Shown: positions 43,296 to 52,343, numbered from the stretch's first letter. The stretch: DNA of 64,000 bases from Clostridium sp. CS001 (GCF_020443565.1 NZ_JAIZZN010000009.1:62001-126000); one strand, 5' to 3'. A program made the numbers and translations. Notes: generated by a model not told the origin, from the letters alone.

Positions 43296-43387
43296 AGACG
43301 TCCTCCAAGTAATTTAGTATGTCCATTGTAATTTTCCATAAGTAAAAATAATTACTTTTTAAATTAATATACCTATATTATAAACGT

Positions 43388-43423
43388 AAAACCCTTGAAA
43401 AACTTAATTTTCAAAGGTTTTTT
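43388..43423 (-). terminator. Terminator of the HDOD gene
   Basis: AAACCTTTGAAAA-type stem with U-run on the minus strand. Nearly the same sequence recurs at 49592-49629. Confidence 0.7.
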
Positions 43424-43470
43424 ATTATTTTTTACCCATATCTACCAGTATCACTGGCATATATATACTA

Positions 43471-44349
43471 TTATTTTAAAACAGTGAACAAATTAAAATT
43501 GAGTTGTTTATCTGCCTCTTCAACTTTTATAGGAAGTACTCTACTTATTTCTTCAATGTCATTGTCTGTAACTCCCAGTTTATTCATTACACTTCTATTG
43601 AACACATAGCTTGTATTCAAGCACAATAACCTCTCATAGTAGAATGAACTAATTGAATCTGCTAGACACATAATATTGACTTCTTCAAAATATTTTTCAG
43701 CTAATAAAGGAGTATGATGATGCTCTACAATTGCTTTTATGTCTTCAGGTAATCCCCACTTTTCACATTGCCAGCGTCCTGATTGTTCATGAGTAAATCC
43801 CTTCATTACTAATCTTTCAGCTACAATTTGATGAATTCCTTTCTTTTGCATATTTACAACTTCATCTATAAGGTTAGGTAAGCAAATATCCAGTATTACA
43901 ATTCCTATATCATGGATCAAGCCATAAGCAAAGTACTTATACTTATCTACTTTCCCTAGTTTCTCAGCTAACAAGTTTGCAGCAATTGAAGTAGCCAAAC
44001 AATGTTTCCAATACTTATCTCTATTTAATTCTTTTGATTTTCCTATTTCAACTGGAATCAAAGACTTAATTAAATAGGCAATTGCTAACTTTTCAACAGT
44101 TCGCATTCCTAAGTACACTATTGCTTCTTCTAAAGAATCTATTTTTCTTTGCAATTTAAAATAGCCTGAATTAACATTCCTCAATAGAACTTCACTTAAA
44201 TTGCCACAATTAGCTATTTTATCAGAAAACTCTCCAATATCGATATTTTCAGAATCACTAATCATGTTTATTACTTTAGTTATCTCACTATTCATTACTG
44301 GCAACTCATCGGACTTATTAAAAACATCAAGAATCTCTAAACTATTCAC
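43471..44349 (-). CDS. HDOD domain signalling protein
   Basis: HDOD proteins are HD-hydrolase relatives used in signalling. The 292-residue protein is a single HDOD domain: ELPVMNSEITKVINMISD, LSEVLLRNVNSGYF, EEAIVYLGMRTVEKLAIA, and the HD remnant YWKHCLATSIAA ... LIHDIGIVILD, plus HTPLLAEKYFEEVNIMCLADSISSF. The His-Asp pair is present (HDIG), so hydrolytic activity is not excluded. No receiver or GGDEF domain is attached. Single gene with its own terminator. Confidence 0.88.
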   Translation of the reverse strand: MNSLEILDVFNKSDELPVMNSEITKVINMISDSENIDIGEFSDKIANCGNLSEVLLRNVNSGYFKLQRKIDSLEEAIVYLGMRTVEKLAIAYLIKSLIPVEIGKSKELNRDKYWKHCLATSIAANLLAEKLGKVDKYKYFAYGLIHDIGIVILDICLPNLIDEVVNMQKKGIHQIVAERLVMKGFTHEQSGRWQCEKWGLPEDIKAIVEHHHTPLLAEKYFEEVNIMCLADSISSFYYERLLCLNTSYVFNRSVMNKLGVTDNDIEEISRVLPIKVEEADKQLNFNLFTVLK

Positions 44350-44387
44350 GTTATCATCTCCCCATATACTATTTCAACATAAGATTT

Positions 44388-45311
44388 TTATATCCTGCTC
44401 ATTCTCATTTCATTTACTGCAATTCTAATTGTCTGAGTTTCAATATTATAATTTTCATTTATATTTTGAAAGTGCTGTTCCCAATAAATAGTCCTTATAA
44501 CATAGTTAGGTATCTTTAATACAGTCCCAAGAGGTCCCTGCTCTTTTATAGTAAGCATCCCAAGATAAAATAGTAGGGATTTAAAATTTTCTTTTTCGCT
44601 GTACATAGTATGAATATTAAATCTATCCACAAGAACTGTTGATGTTTCACCAGTACACATTATTTCATCTAAAGCTTCTCTATCATTGAAGTTATAGGCT
44701 AGCTGATTAACTTTGCCATAGTCTGTTTTTACATTATTATCTATCATTTCTTTAGGATATCGATTATATGTATTATGTTTACCTCCGGTGATTAGTTCAT
44801 TTGCAACGTTATCATATTCATCTATGAGAACAAAAGCCTGTTTATTATATATTTTACTAAGCATATTTATATGTTCTACTACCATCTCTGCACTTATTTC
44901 TTCGGATGGTAATTTTGTTTCACCTAATATATCAGCATATTTAAATAAGAATTCTTTAGCCGAGGACCTAACTTTAAAATTGAAACTTTTTCTTAAACCT
45001 TCTTCTCCATTTCCAACATCTATTCCTGCAAAGCTAATCCTCCAAACAAGATATTTATTCTTCTCTTAAGTTGGGTTTTTACCTATATATAAATCTCCAA
45101 ATAACTCTTCAAACTTATTCTCTTTATTTATGTCATAGTAATTCTCAAGCATTGATATAAATAAACTTTTACCAAATCTTCTAGGTCTTATAAAAAACTG
45201 ATAGGGTGAATATTTGTCTAGCATATCTATATACGATGTTTTATCAACATAAAGATATTTTTTTTCTCTTAAAACTTCAAAATTAGAAATGCCATAATGT
45301 ATTCTCTTCAT
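44388..45311 (-). pseudogene. Decayed AAA-ATPase-like / PD-(D/E)XK nuclease gene (PF09820-type)
   Basis: The family (about 520-570 residues) starts KRIHYGISNFEVLREKKYLYVDKT, continues FFIRPRRFGKSLFISML (P-loop) and FVLIDEYDNVAN. Here the frame is open from 45311 but broken by a TAA at 45066-45068 (after NPT; EKNKYLVWRISFAG follows in the same frame). The downstream part continues in the same frame to 44388. About 130 residues seem deleted between ELITGG and NTYNRYPKEMIDNN, and the C-terminal nuclease part is truncated at NIETQ. One nonsense codon, one deletion and one truncation make it non-functional. Confidence 0.8.
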
Positions 45312-45611
45312 ATAAGTTCACTCCTTCATTCTCATTGTTTAATCTTACCATTTATATGCGGAATAATATAGCTAGTGAGAGAATTTTAATTGTTAACAAA
45401 AGACCCCCTGGGTTGCATCGAATGTTGTCAAGATGTGGCGAAAGCTTTGGGTGTTTGCATTTGTAACAACATAAAAGATGATAAAAAAAGGTGAGGTCTA
45501 TCAATCATAATTTGATGGAAGACCTAACCTATTTTAGTTTCTATAGTCTTTTCATGTTTGCTTTCACTGATAGCCTTAATTAATTATTAGAAAACAAATT
45601 ATGGTTGCAAT
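45312..45611. other. Intergenic region with a terminator hairpin
   Basis: 300 bases without a gene. A hairpin at 45494-45525 (AGGTCT/AGACCT plus inner pairing) is followed on the minus strand by TTTTTTT and probably ends the nitroreductase transcript. A short open stretch at 45415-45485 has no start or family match. Confidence 0.45.
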
Positions 45612-46211
45612 TTATTTAAATACTTTAATACGTTGTTCTAATGGCTGAAACTGTTTTTCATCTGGTTCTACAACAGGTTTTCCAAAAGGCATTTGTGCGA
45701 TAAGTTTCCAATTATCTGGTATGTTCCATTCTTTCTTTACTTCTAATTCAATAAGTTCATTGTAATGTTGAAGCGAAGCACCAAACCCTTCTATTTCTAA
45801 TGCAGTCCAAATAACATATTGGTGCATTCCACTGGATTGTGACGACCAAACTGGGAAGTTATCTTTATAAGTAGCAAACTGTTCTTGAAGAGATTCAACT
45901 ATACTATTATCTTCAAAGAATAAAACTGTGCCATATCCACTGCGGAACGAATTTATTTTATCCTCAGTAGAACTAAATTGATCAACAGGGACTATCTTTC
46001 TTAATGCCTCTTTTGTAATGTCCCATAGTTTGTCGTGCTGCTTCTCTAATAATAAAACTATTCTTGCACTTTGAGAGTTAAATGCTGATGGTGTATGTTT
46101 TACTGCATATTCAATAACTTCTTGAATCCTCTCATCAGAAACAACCTCTTCTTTGCTAATCCCATAAACTGAACGCCTAGCTGACACTGCAGCATAAAAA
46201 TCTTTTTTCAT
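45612..46211 (-). CDS. Nitroreductase family protein
   Basis: A 199-residue FMN-dependent NAD(P)H nitroreductase-like protein: KDFYAAVSARRSVYGI (RRS FMN motif), VKHTPSAFNSQSARIVLLL (PSAFNSQ), the helix around SSGMHQYVIWTALEIEGFGASLQHYN, and LIAQMPFGKPVVEP at the end. It matches the short YodC/Frm2-like group. I start at the ATG at 46211 behind GAGGAG. It lies downstream of a MarR gene, and an imperfect copy of the MarR palindrome lies at 46301-46320, so it is probably that regulator's target. Confidence 0.88.
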   Translation of the reverse strand: MKKDFYAAVSARRSVYGISKEEVVSDERIQEVIEYAVKHTPSAFNSQSARIVLLLEKQHDKLWDITKEALRKIVPVDQFSSTEDKINSFRSGYGTVLFFEDNSIVESLQEQFATYKDNFPVWSSQSSGMHQYVIWTALEIEGFGASLQHYNELIELEVKKEWNIPDNWKLIAQMPFGKPVVEPDEKQFQPLEQRIKVFK

Positions 46212-46300
46212 AATATACACTCCTCATATCTAATGTACTTTCTTGTACACCGATTTATTTTATATAATTCTTCTTGCTTTCTAATCTCATCACAACTAAA

Positions 46301-46320
46301 TTATAACTAATTAGTAATAA
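46301..46320. promoter_or_regulatory. Second MarR-type operator, before the nitroreductase
   Basis: TTATAACTAATTAGTAATAA: core ACTAATTAGT is identical to the operator at 46803-46822; 18 of 20 bases are symmetric. Confidence 0.6.
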
Positions 46321-46346
46321 ATAAATAAAATGCAAGGTGTACGTAT

Positions 46347-46793
46347 TTATACACCTGATAACTTCTTTAACAAGCTTATTAAATTTTTCTTTTCCGCTGA
46401 TGTTAAGACATTAAATATTTCATTTGTATTTTCTAAATGTCTGGGGAAAATTCTGCTTAAAAGATTTCTTCCTTCCTCAGTAATACTTATGACATTAACT
46501 CTCCTATCCTTTGTGTCAATGGTTCTCTTAACGAGATTTTCTTTAACTAAGTTATCTATGACCACAGTCATGTTGCCACCTGTAGAAAGGATTTTATCTA
46601 TTATTTCACAGACCCTTAAATCTCCTTTATGATATAATATCTCAAGTACTGCAAACTGGGAAACTGTTAACCCACCTTCTTTAATAGTTCTATATTCTCT
46701 TTTATGGACACTCTGTGCACATCTACTTAATGCTATTAGTGCTTTTAAATTTAAATCTTCTAATTCTCCATAAGTGTTTTTATTATTATTCAT
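46347..46793 (-). CDS. MarR family transcriptional regulator
   Basis: A 148-residue MarR winged-helix protein: LTVSQFAVLEILYHKGDLRVCEIIDKILSTGGNMTVVIDNLVKENLVKRTIDTKDRRVNVISITEEGRNLL. It is likely a ligand-controlled repressor. A perfect 20-bp palindrome lies 9 bases upstream of its start and an imperfect copy lies ahead of the downstream nitroreductase, implying autoregulation and control of that gene. Confidence 0.92.
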   Translation of the reverse strand: MNNNKNTYGELEDLNLKALIALSRCAQSVHKREYRTIKEGGLTVSQFAVLEILYHKGDLRVCEIIDKILSTGGNMTVVIDNLVKENLVKRTIDTKDRRVNVISITEEGRNLLSRIFPRHLENTNEIFNVLTSAEKKNLISLLKKLSGV

Positions 46794-46802
46794 ATTTATA
46801 AT

Positions 46803-46822
46803 ATATTACTAATTAGTAATAT
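46803..46822. promoter_or_regulatory. Perfect 20-bp MarR-type operator
   Basis: ATATTACTAATTAGTAATAT, directly upstream of the MarR gene start at 46793. Confidence 0.7.
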
Positions 46823-46908
46823 TGTCAAATATTTTTTATTATATATTTTATGACTTAATATCGCTTTACCATTAATAACTTTTACTTATAAATTAAAAGT
46901 TGGTAATA

Positions 46909-46946
46909 AAAATCCCCCAGACTTTAAACTAAGTCTGGGGGATTTT
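46909..46946. terminator. Bidirectional terminator
   Basis: AAAATCCCCCAGACTT/AAGTCTGGGGGATTTT, a GC-rich stem with flanking A/T runs, upstream of the MarR gene and downstream of the QueD-like gene (minus strand). Confidence 0.85.
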
Positions 46947-47052
46947 AAAACACATTAAATTTAAATACACTATAGCTAAACAAATTGTATTAATAATTTG
47001 TTCATGCTCCTCATGTGGGGTATGTGCTAAGCAAATTCGCTATCGAATAAGA

Positions 47053-47616
47053 CTATTTCTTGTATCCACATTTATGACAGAGGCCATTTTCGTCTAATGT
47101 AATGCCGCATAAAGGACAACGGTCTAGATCTTCTTGGGGCTCGTACTGTTCTGAAGCACCATTTACTCCGCTTGTAAACGTGAGTTTAACAATATTTAGC
47201 TTATCTTTTAGTAAATCGTAAACTATTTTAACCATACCTTCAACGGTCATTGTTTCTTTCGTAACAACTAGACGGCATTCCGGATAAGCTGTTGCAAGTT
47301 CCGTCTTGAAAGCAGGACCCTTTTGCATATTAGTTGGTGCACCGTTCTTAATGCCTTGTGTTTCGTATACGCTAAGAATAGCAGGAAGCAATGGATCGTC
47401 TTCTCTTAAAATCAACGCATGGTCAAAGTTTTGCAAAACTTCCCAAGCAGTTTTCTTAATTTCATTACATGGAAATGCCATATTAACTCCCATGTTTACT
47501 GTATTTTCAACTTCAATTGTCAGTATCCCCGTATGTCCGTGCAAATACTGTGCTTCGCCTTTGAATCCATAGAACCTGTGTGCATATTGTAAGTCTAATG
47601 TAGTAAAACTTCTCAT
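47053..47616 (-). CDS. 6-pyruvoyl-tetrahydropterin synthase / QueD-like protein with C-terminal zinc ribbon
   Basis: QueD-type enzymes convert 7,8-dihydroneopterin triphosphate to carboxy-tetrahydropterin in queuosine synthesis. The 187-residue protein has the zinc ligands His13 (QYAHRF), His26 and His28 (YLHGHTG), and a late CPLCG...CHKCGYKK zinc ribbon unusual for QueD. LVVTKETMTVEGMVKIVYDLL fits the family. I start at the ATG at 47616 behind AGAGGAG. No other que genes are near, so the pathway is uncertain; pterin or another role is possible. It lies downstream of a PerR-like gene. Confidence 0.8.
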   Translation of the reverse strand: MRSFTTLDLQYAHRFYGFKGEAQYLHGHTGILTIEVENTVNMGVNMAFPCNEIKKTAWEVLQNFDHALILREDDPLLPAILSVYETQGIKNGAPTNMQKGPAFKTELATAYPECRLVVTKETMTVEGMVKIVYDLLKDKLNIVKLTFTSGVNGASEQYEPQEDLDRCPLCGITLDENGLCHKCGYKK

Positions 47617-47744
47617 TTTTATTCTCCTCTTACTATATATATTTACGGGTGTTTTTTGCTCCCGCATGTGCACATATTTTAGTTTGCCAACTGCTTGTAC
47701 CTATGATATTTCAGATTTATCATTACAATACTCCCCTTAACTAA

Positions 47745-48125
47745 TCATGTATTACATTCAAGGCAGATACCCTTGAAAATAACATCATGGCCGGTAAACT
47801 CAAACCCGTGAGTATCTTTAATGTTCTTTTCCAAATCTGCCATAAACTCCATTTCCACATCAAAGACTTGTCCGCACTTTACGCACCTTGCGTGATAATG
47901 CTCGTGGCATTGATGTTCGAAACAGTCAGCTCCGCTTGGCATTTCCACTTTACGAATTTCACCGATATCGGACAATAGGTTCAGATTCCGATATACTGTC
48001 CCTCTGCCAATATTGGGATGTTCCTTCACAATAGTATCGTAGATCTCATCAGCAGTAGCATGACACTGCAACCCTTTTACTGCTTCAAGAACTAAAGAAC
48101 GCTGAATGGTGATGCGTTTATTCAT
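47745..48125 (-). CDS. Fur family regulator, PerR-like
   Basis: A 126-residue winged-helix metalloregulator of the Fur/PerR group. HTH region: RSLVLEAVKGLQCHATADEIYDTI ... RGTVYRNLNLLSDIGEIRKV. Zinc site: C81xxC84 (HARCVKCG) and C121xxC124 (CLECNT). Regulatory-metal candidates: His22, His76, His78 (EHYHA), Asp89, and Glu70 where B. subtilis PerR has Asp85. PerR senses peroxide by metal-catalysed His oxidation; the Glu substitution may alter this. I start at 48125 (ATG); the longer frame upstream has no support. Its site, AGAAGGAT, is rather distant. Confidence 0.88.
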   Translation of the reverse strand: MNKRITIQRSLVLEAVKGLQCHATADEIYDTIVKEHPNIGRGTVYRNLNLLSDIGEIRKVEMPSGADCFEHQCHEHYHARCVKCGQVFDVEMEFMADLEKNIKDTHGFEFTGHDVIFKGICLECNT

Positions 48126-48281
48126 AATATAATCAATCCTTCTGGCACTTAATTCTTTAATAGTATAATATCTCAATAAGTATATTATGTCAATAGAAAT
48201 ACATATTGGACAGTAAAGGGAAAAATTAGAGCAGAGATAGAGAATGTCGGTTAGAATTAAGTTACCATATCCTAATTCCAC

Positions 48282-48606
48282 CGAAAGGAAGTGCCTATGT
48301 CTGCTTTACATGCATTATCATAGTGGCATATCTTTCCACAGAATATTTTCGCGTAGGATTATTGAAATGAATATGGCTTTAGGTGAAGTTACAATGTGAT
48401 AAATATAAAACTACCTATTTATAGATTATGATATGTCGACCCTTACTCAAGGATGTAGTAAAGGTTAATTTTTTTACATTTTAACTTCTGAATCCAATCC
48501 TACTCATATTTCCAAACAATGAATTATTGTCTTGTTAATGGTCATAATAATATCTAGGATTAACTCCTTAGCAAGAGGTGGAAGGAAGATATTTGTGGGT
48601 ATATCT
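48282..48606. other. Intergenic region, 325 bases, no gene recognised
   Basis: Contains the promoter side of the PerR-like gene and the 5' side of the YetF pseudogene. Stop codons break all frames; 48300-48410 may be a remnant of a lost gene, but I cannot name it. AGAGGTGGAAGGAAG at 48574-48588 could be an old ribosome binding site. Confidence 0.35.
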
Positions 48607-49289
48607 ATGGCAACATTTTTAAACCTTTAATTATATTTATAGTACTTTTTATACTTATTCGAATAACAGGTAAAAAGCAGTTATCTGAAATAACGCATTA
48701 TGATTATATATCTGGAGTTACAATTGGAGCGATAGCAGGTACAGTAAGTATTGATGAACGAGTAAGCATCTACAAGGGTATTATTGCACTTGCAGTTTGG
48801 GTTATTGTTCCGATAATTATTTCGTATATAAATATGAAAAACTTGTCATCTAAAAGATTTACCATTGGCGAGCCTTTAATCTTAATAAAAAACGGGATGG
48901 TAAATGACATAAGTTTGAAAAAGGCAAGGTATAACATAGAGGATTTACTAATGCAACTTCGAAAGAAAGACATATTTGATTTATCTGAGGTAGAATTTGC
49001 GTTACTAGAAGTAGATGGGGAATTGAGTGTGTTGAAGAAGGCTCCATATAATACGGTAACACTTAAAGATTTAAAAATATCTACACCATATAAAGGCTTG
49101 ACTTTAAATTTGATTATTAACGGAAGAATTATAGAATCAAATTTAGCGCTGGCAGAGAAGGATAGATCATGGTTAGAGGAACAACTATATTTAAAAAATG
49201 TTAAAGACATAACAGATATAATATTTGCAGGATTCACATCGGGTGGACAGTTGGAGGTAATTACTAAAAACAATAGTAAAGACTTATAA
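48607..49289 (+). pseudogene. YetF/DUF421 family membrane protein gene, frameshifted in a T tract
   Basis: From 48622 the frame encodes FKPLIIFIVLFILIRITGKKQLS, THYDYISGVTIGAIAG, SIYKGIIALAVWVIV and then MKNLSSKRFTIGEPLILIKNGMV, typical of DUF421 (YetF) proteins with N-terminal helices and a soluble C-terminal domain. The only start in reach, ATG at 48607, is one base out of frame. Adding one T to the run of five T at 48616-48620 would restore a 227-residue protein. The gene is 683 bases, one short of a codon multiple. The C-terminal 151 residues (from 48834) could still be made alone. Sequencing error or phase variation is possible. Confidence 0.75.
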
Positions 49290-49589
49290 TGGGGAAAAGA
49301 TTTTAGCAGAATTGAACGCCAAAAAGGAACAATCCTATTTACTGGCGGAATGCTAGCATTAAATCCGGTTGCTTCAAGGGCTTCTGCATCAATAAGCAAA
49401 GCAGGTTTACGGAATTTAGCTTTCACACTGGCAGATGAACTGTCACCTTGTGGAATTACTGTTGGTACTATCACTATTGGCGGGGTAGTACAATCAGGAA
49501 CATTTTTTGATCCAGATCTAATCGCTGAATCCTATTGGGAACTTTACACCAAGGGTGATAAAAAAGAAATTTTATATAAACAATTATAA
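49290..49589 (+). pseudogene. Remnant of a short-chain dehydrogenase/reductase
   Basis: Only the C-terminal part of an SDR is present: KGTILFTGGMLALNPVASRASASISKAGLRNLAFTLADELSPCGITVGTITIGG, then SGTFFDPDLIAESYWELY. The Rossmann N-terminus is missing, and the catalytic Tyr position before SISK reads Arg/Ala. It follows the YetF pseudogene stop directly, so a deletion probably fused two loci. ATG at 49350 could start an 79-residue peptide, but function is unlikely. Confidence 0.7.
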
Positions 49590-49591
49590 TC

Positions 49592-49629
49592 AAAAAACCT
49601 TTGAAAAATTTAATTTTCAAAGGTTTTTT
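49592..49629. terminator. Bidirectional terminator
   Basis: AAAAAACCTTTGAAAA/TTTTCAAAGGTTTTTT stem; near copy of the element at 43388. Confidence 0.8.
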
Positions 49630-49704
49630 ATTATTTCTTATCTTATACTATTAAGTATATCCAAACGTCAGTTAAGATTTTTATAAAATCTTTAAGTCTA
49701 TTTA

Positions 49705-50046
49705 CTATACTTCTTTTGAATACACAGGAGATGGATTTGGTCCAAGAATTACGAAAAGTGACATATCTTTATCTCCAGTATTTTTTAAACTAAATACTTC
49801 AGTGCCCTTGCAATGTATAACGTCCCCTTCAGTAATATTGTGCATAACGCCATCTACACCCATTTCACCATTACCAACAAGTACGTGAACTATAAGATCA
49901 CTTTGCTCGTGGTTATGAGCTGGAACTCCTTGGCCTGGTTTAAAGTTTAGAATAAAGTTTAAAAGCCTATTTTCATTGAAAAGAACCCTTTTAGTAAACT
50001 TTTCCTCGCTATATATTATTTTGTCCGATATTTTTTCGATTTTCAT
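49705..50046 (-). CDS. Cupin domain protein
   Basis: A 113-residue single-domain cupin: PGQGVPAHNHEQSDLIVHVLVGNGEMGVDG (motif 1 with HNH...D) and GDVIHCKGTEVFSLKNTGDKDMSLFVIL (motif 2). A small beta barrel that may bind a metal through the His residues; substrate unknown. AGGAGG precedes the ATG. It is followed upstream (minus strand order: ferredoxin first, then cupin) by a 46-base gap, so the ferredoxin and cupin may be co-transcribed, suggesting a redox or metal context. Confidence 0.85.
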   Translation of the reverse strand: MKIEKISDKIIYSEEKFTKRVLFNENRLLNFILNFKPGQGVPAHNHEQSDLIVHVLVGNGEMGVDGVMHNITEGDVIHCKGTEVFSLKNTGDKDMSLFVILGPNPSPVYSKEV

Positions 50047-50092
50047 AGTATTTCCTCCTTCATTTAACTTTTAATTTTAATTATGATATTGA

Positions 50093-50281
50093 TTATTCTA
50101 CTATTATTGCACTTACTGGACATGCATCTTCTGCCTCTTTTGCACTTTTAATTAGTATTTCCGGAATTTCATCTTCTGATGCATTTGCAAGGTTATCATC
50201 GCCCATCCTAAAAACTTTGGGGCATATCCCTTCACATAACCCACATCCTATGCAAGTGTCTTTATCCACAAAAGCTTTCAT
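50093..50281 (-). CDS. Single-cluster [4Fe-4S] ferredoxin
   Basis: A 62-residue ferredoxin of the Thermotoga/Pyrococcus single-cluster type. C10, C13 and C16 (CIGCGLC) plus C54 (DACPVSA) are the cluster ligands; C20 is an extra Cys. Acidic surface as expected for an electron carrier in the cytosol. AAAGGAGAT precedes the ATG. Confidence 0.92.
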   Translation of the reverse strand: MKAFVDKDTCIGCGLCEGICPKVFRMGDDNLANASEDEIPEILIKSAKEAEDACPVSAIIVE

Positions 50282-50371
50282 AATAACAATCTCCTTTATT
50301 TAAGTGTTTTTCCTAGTGAATCTTTATGAGTTAATTATAACCAGAACTAAATGTTATAGATGTGATTTGAA

Positions 50372-51796
50372 TCAAACTTTAGCTTTATTTCTATATAATC
50401 TTAATGCAGTTAAAACCACCCCAATCATGCAAATTGCTGCTGCAGTTATGTACACAATCCTCATGCCGTAAATAAATATATCATCTCGTCCTACAACATA
50501 ATCCATTACATGATATCCCATTTTATAACTCATTCTGTTATATAAAATGGTAGTAGCTAAGGCTATTCCACATATCATTCCAAGATTTCTTATAAGTGCA
50601 TTTACACTTCCAGCAATTCCTAATTTGTCTCTAGGTACCGTAGACATTATTAAGGAATTATTAGGTGATTGAAATAGTCCGCTTCCAATGGACATTATTA
50701 CTATAAAAGATATCATGTTTATTATAGAAGAATGCTCATTTAGCGTTGACATTAATAATAAGGCTATACATATCAACGATAAACCAATAAAAGTTAGAAC
50801 CTCCGACCCTATTTTATCAGATAAATATCCACTAATTGGTGCTACTACAGCCAAAATTAAAGGATATGCTGTAAGTACTAATCCTGCTGATCCCGGAGAG
50901 AGTTTAAGTACATCTTGAAGATAAAAAGGCTGAATAATTATTGAACTAAAAATACCTACAAAAGATAGAAACCCACAAAAAATACTCAGTGAAAATAAGC
51001 GATCTTTAAAAATCTGTAATTCTAATAAAGGATTTTCGAGTTTTTTCTCCACCATAATAAACGCAATAAATGAGATAATTGCCAATAAAAAGCCCAGCAA
51101 GATTATTGGTTTAGTAAATCCAATCTCTTGTCCTTGACCTAGAGCTACAAATAAAGGAACTATTGCAAACATAAATAGCACTGATCCTAATCCATCTAGC
51201 TTTCCCTTTGTAGTTTTGTGTCCTTTAGGAAGCATCCTAAAACCATAAAATAAAGTTATTATACCTATTGGCACATTTATTAAAAATATATATTCCCAAC
51301 TAAAAGCATCTACTATGAATCCTCCTAAAGGTGGACCCACTAAAGATCCTAGAGCCACGAAGGTTCCTGTAATTCCTAGTGCTCTTCCTCTTTCATTTGC
51401 TGGAAATACTTCAGCAATAATACCTTGACTGTTTGCCATGGCCGCAGCTGCACCTATTGCCTGTACTCCCCTGGCTATAACTAAAATTAAAAGTGAGCTT
51501 GTTATTCCACAAAATAAAGAACCTACTGTAAACAAAGCTATTCCAAACTTAAATACCTTTGTTTTACCTAGCATATCTCCCAATCTTCCAAATATTAATA
51601 TGGTTGCTGAAATTATAATTAAATAACTTGTTACTACCAATTGGATGCTAGCTGATGTTACGTTCAAATCCTTAGCCATAACAGGCAGTGCTACATTTAC
51701 AATGCTACTATCTAGGGTAGACATAAAAGTTACCATTACAACTATAAATAATATCATCCACCTATTTTTGTTACCACTATCTTTTACTAAATCCAT
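50372..51796 (-). CDS. DHA2-type (14-helix) MFS drug transporter
   Basis: A 474-residue EmrB/QacA-type proton-coupled efflux permease. Key features: the DHA2 signature LDSSIVNVALPVMAKDL in helix 1, GRLGDMLGKTKVF (motif A), GVQAIGAAAAMANSQGII (motif B region), and LGSLVGPPLGGFIVDAFSWEYIFLINVPIG (motif C, drug antiporter). The substrates may be antibiotics or lipophilic cations. Directly downstream of a MarR regulator (24 bases), whose duplicated operator precedes the unit. Confidence 0.93.
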   Translation of the reverse strand: MDLVKDSGNKNRWMILFIVVMVTFMSTLDSSIVNVALPVMAKDLNVTSASIQLVVTSYLIIISATILIFGRLGDMLGKTKVFKFGIALFTVGSLFCGITSSLLILVIARGVQAIGAAAAMANSQGIIAEVFPANERGRALGITGTFVALGSLVGPPLGGFIVDAFSWEYIFLINVPIGIITLFYGFRMLPKGHKTTKGKLDGLGSVLFMFAIVPLFVALGQGQEIGFTKPIILLGFLLAIISFIAFIMVEKKLENPLLELQIFKDRLFSLSIFCGFLSFVGIFSSIIIQPFYLQDVLKLSPGSAGLVLTAYPLILAVVAPISGYLSDKIGSEVLTFIGLSLICIALLLMSTLNEHSSIINMISFIVIMSIGSGLFQSPNNSLIMSTVPRDKLGIAGSVNALIRNLGMICGIALATTILYNRMSYKMGYHVMDYVVGRDDIFIYGMRIVYITAAAICMIGVVLTALRLYRNKAKV

Positions 51797-51820
51797 TCTG
51801 TTTCTCCTTTATGTATTGAC

Positions 51821-52249
51821 TTAAATGTTTTTAATGTTATTTAGAATCTTGCTTAAGGAATCCATTGTAATACTCTTCTCCTCTTCGCTTAAATTCACGG
51901 TTATAGAATTTGCCAACTTGTTAATTTCATCAAGGATCTTTGGAATTATAATCTTAGCCTTACCTGTTAAATATAACTTATATGCTCTAGAATCAGATTC
52001 ATCTTCTTTTCTATCTAAATATCCAAGATTTATAAGTTTTGTGATAGTTCTCGCTGACATTGCCTTATCATAACCTATCTCTTTACTTATCTGACTTTGA
52101 CTAATACCTTCATTTTTATTTAATACAAGTAAGTATGGGTAAGAACCGCTACTTAATCCGAATTCTTTTAATGCTTTATCCAAGTAGACTTGTGTAGTTC
52201 TGAAGATCTTATTATTTAATTTAATCAAAAGTATCATATCCTCTTGCAA
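51821..52249 (-). CDS. MarR family transcriptional regulator
   Basis: A 142-residue MarR protein: LSSGSYPYLLVLNKNEGISQSQISKEIGYDKAMSARTITKLINLGYLDRKEDESDSRAYKLYLTGKA. The start is TTG at 52249, 7 bases after AAAGGGG; an in-frame ATG four codons later lacks spacing for its site. Probably represses itself and the transporter downstream. Confidence 0.9.
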   Translation of the reverse strand: MQEDMILLIKLNNKIFRTTQVYLDKALKEFGLSSGSYPYLLVLNKNEGISQSQISKEIGYDKAMSARTITKLINLGYLDRKEDESDSRAYKLYLTGKAKIIIPKILDEINKLANSITVNLSEEEKSITMDSLSKILNNIKNI

Positions 52250-52294
52250 TGGTTAACCCCTTTCATATCTTATTATAAAGAAATCATTATCATT

Positions 52295-52343
52295 TTGATT
52301 GACAAGTCAACCTTATTATAACCATATTTGATTGATTAGTCAA
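52295..52343. promoter_or_regulatory. Two operator copies 33 bp apart upstream of the MarR-transporter unit
   Basis: TTGATTGACAAGTCAA (52295-52310) and TTGATTGATTAGTCAA (52328-52343). Each is a partial dyad TTGAnT..A.TCAA, three helical turns apart. Confidence 0.65.

Noticed and set aside
48140-48200. PerR box upstream of the PerR-like gene
   Set aside because: Only a loose AT-rich match to TTATAATnATTATAA is visible; such matches are expected by chance in this composition.
48770-49474. A 234-codon minus-strand frame opposite the YetF and SDR remnants
   Set aside because: The plus strand matches two known families over the same span; the minus-strand translation has no family pattern.
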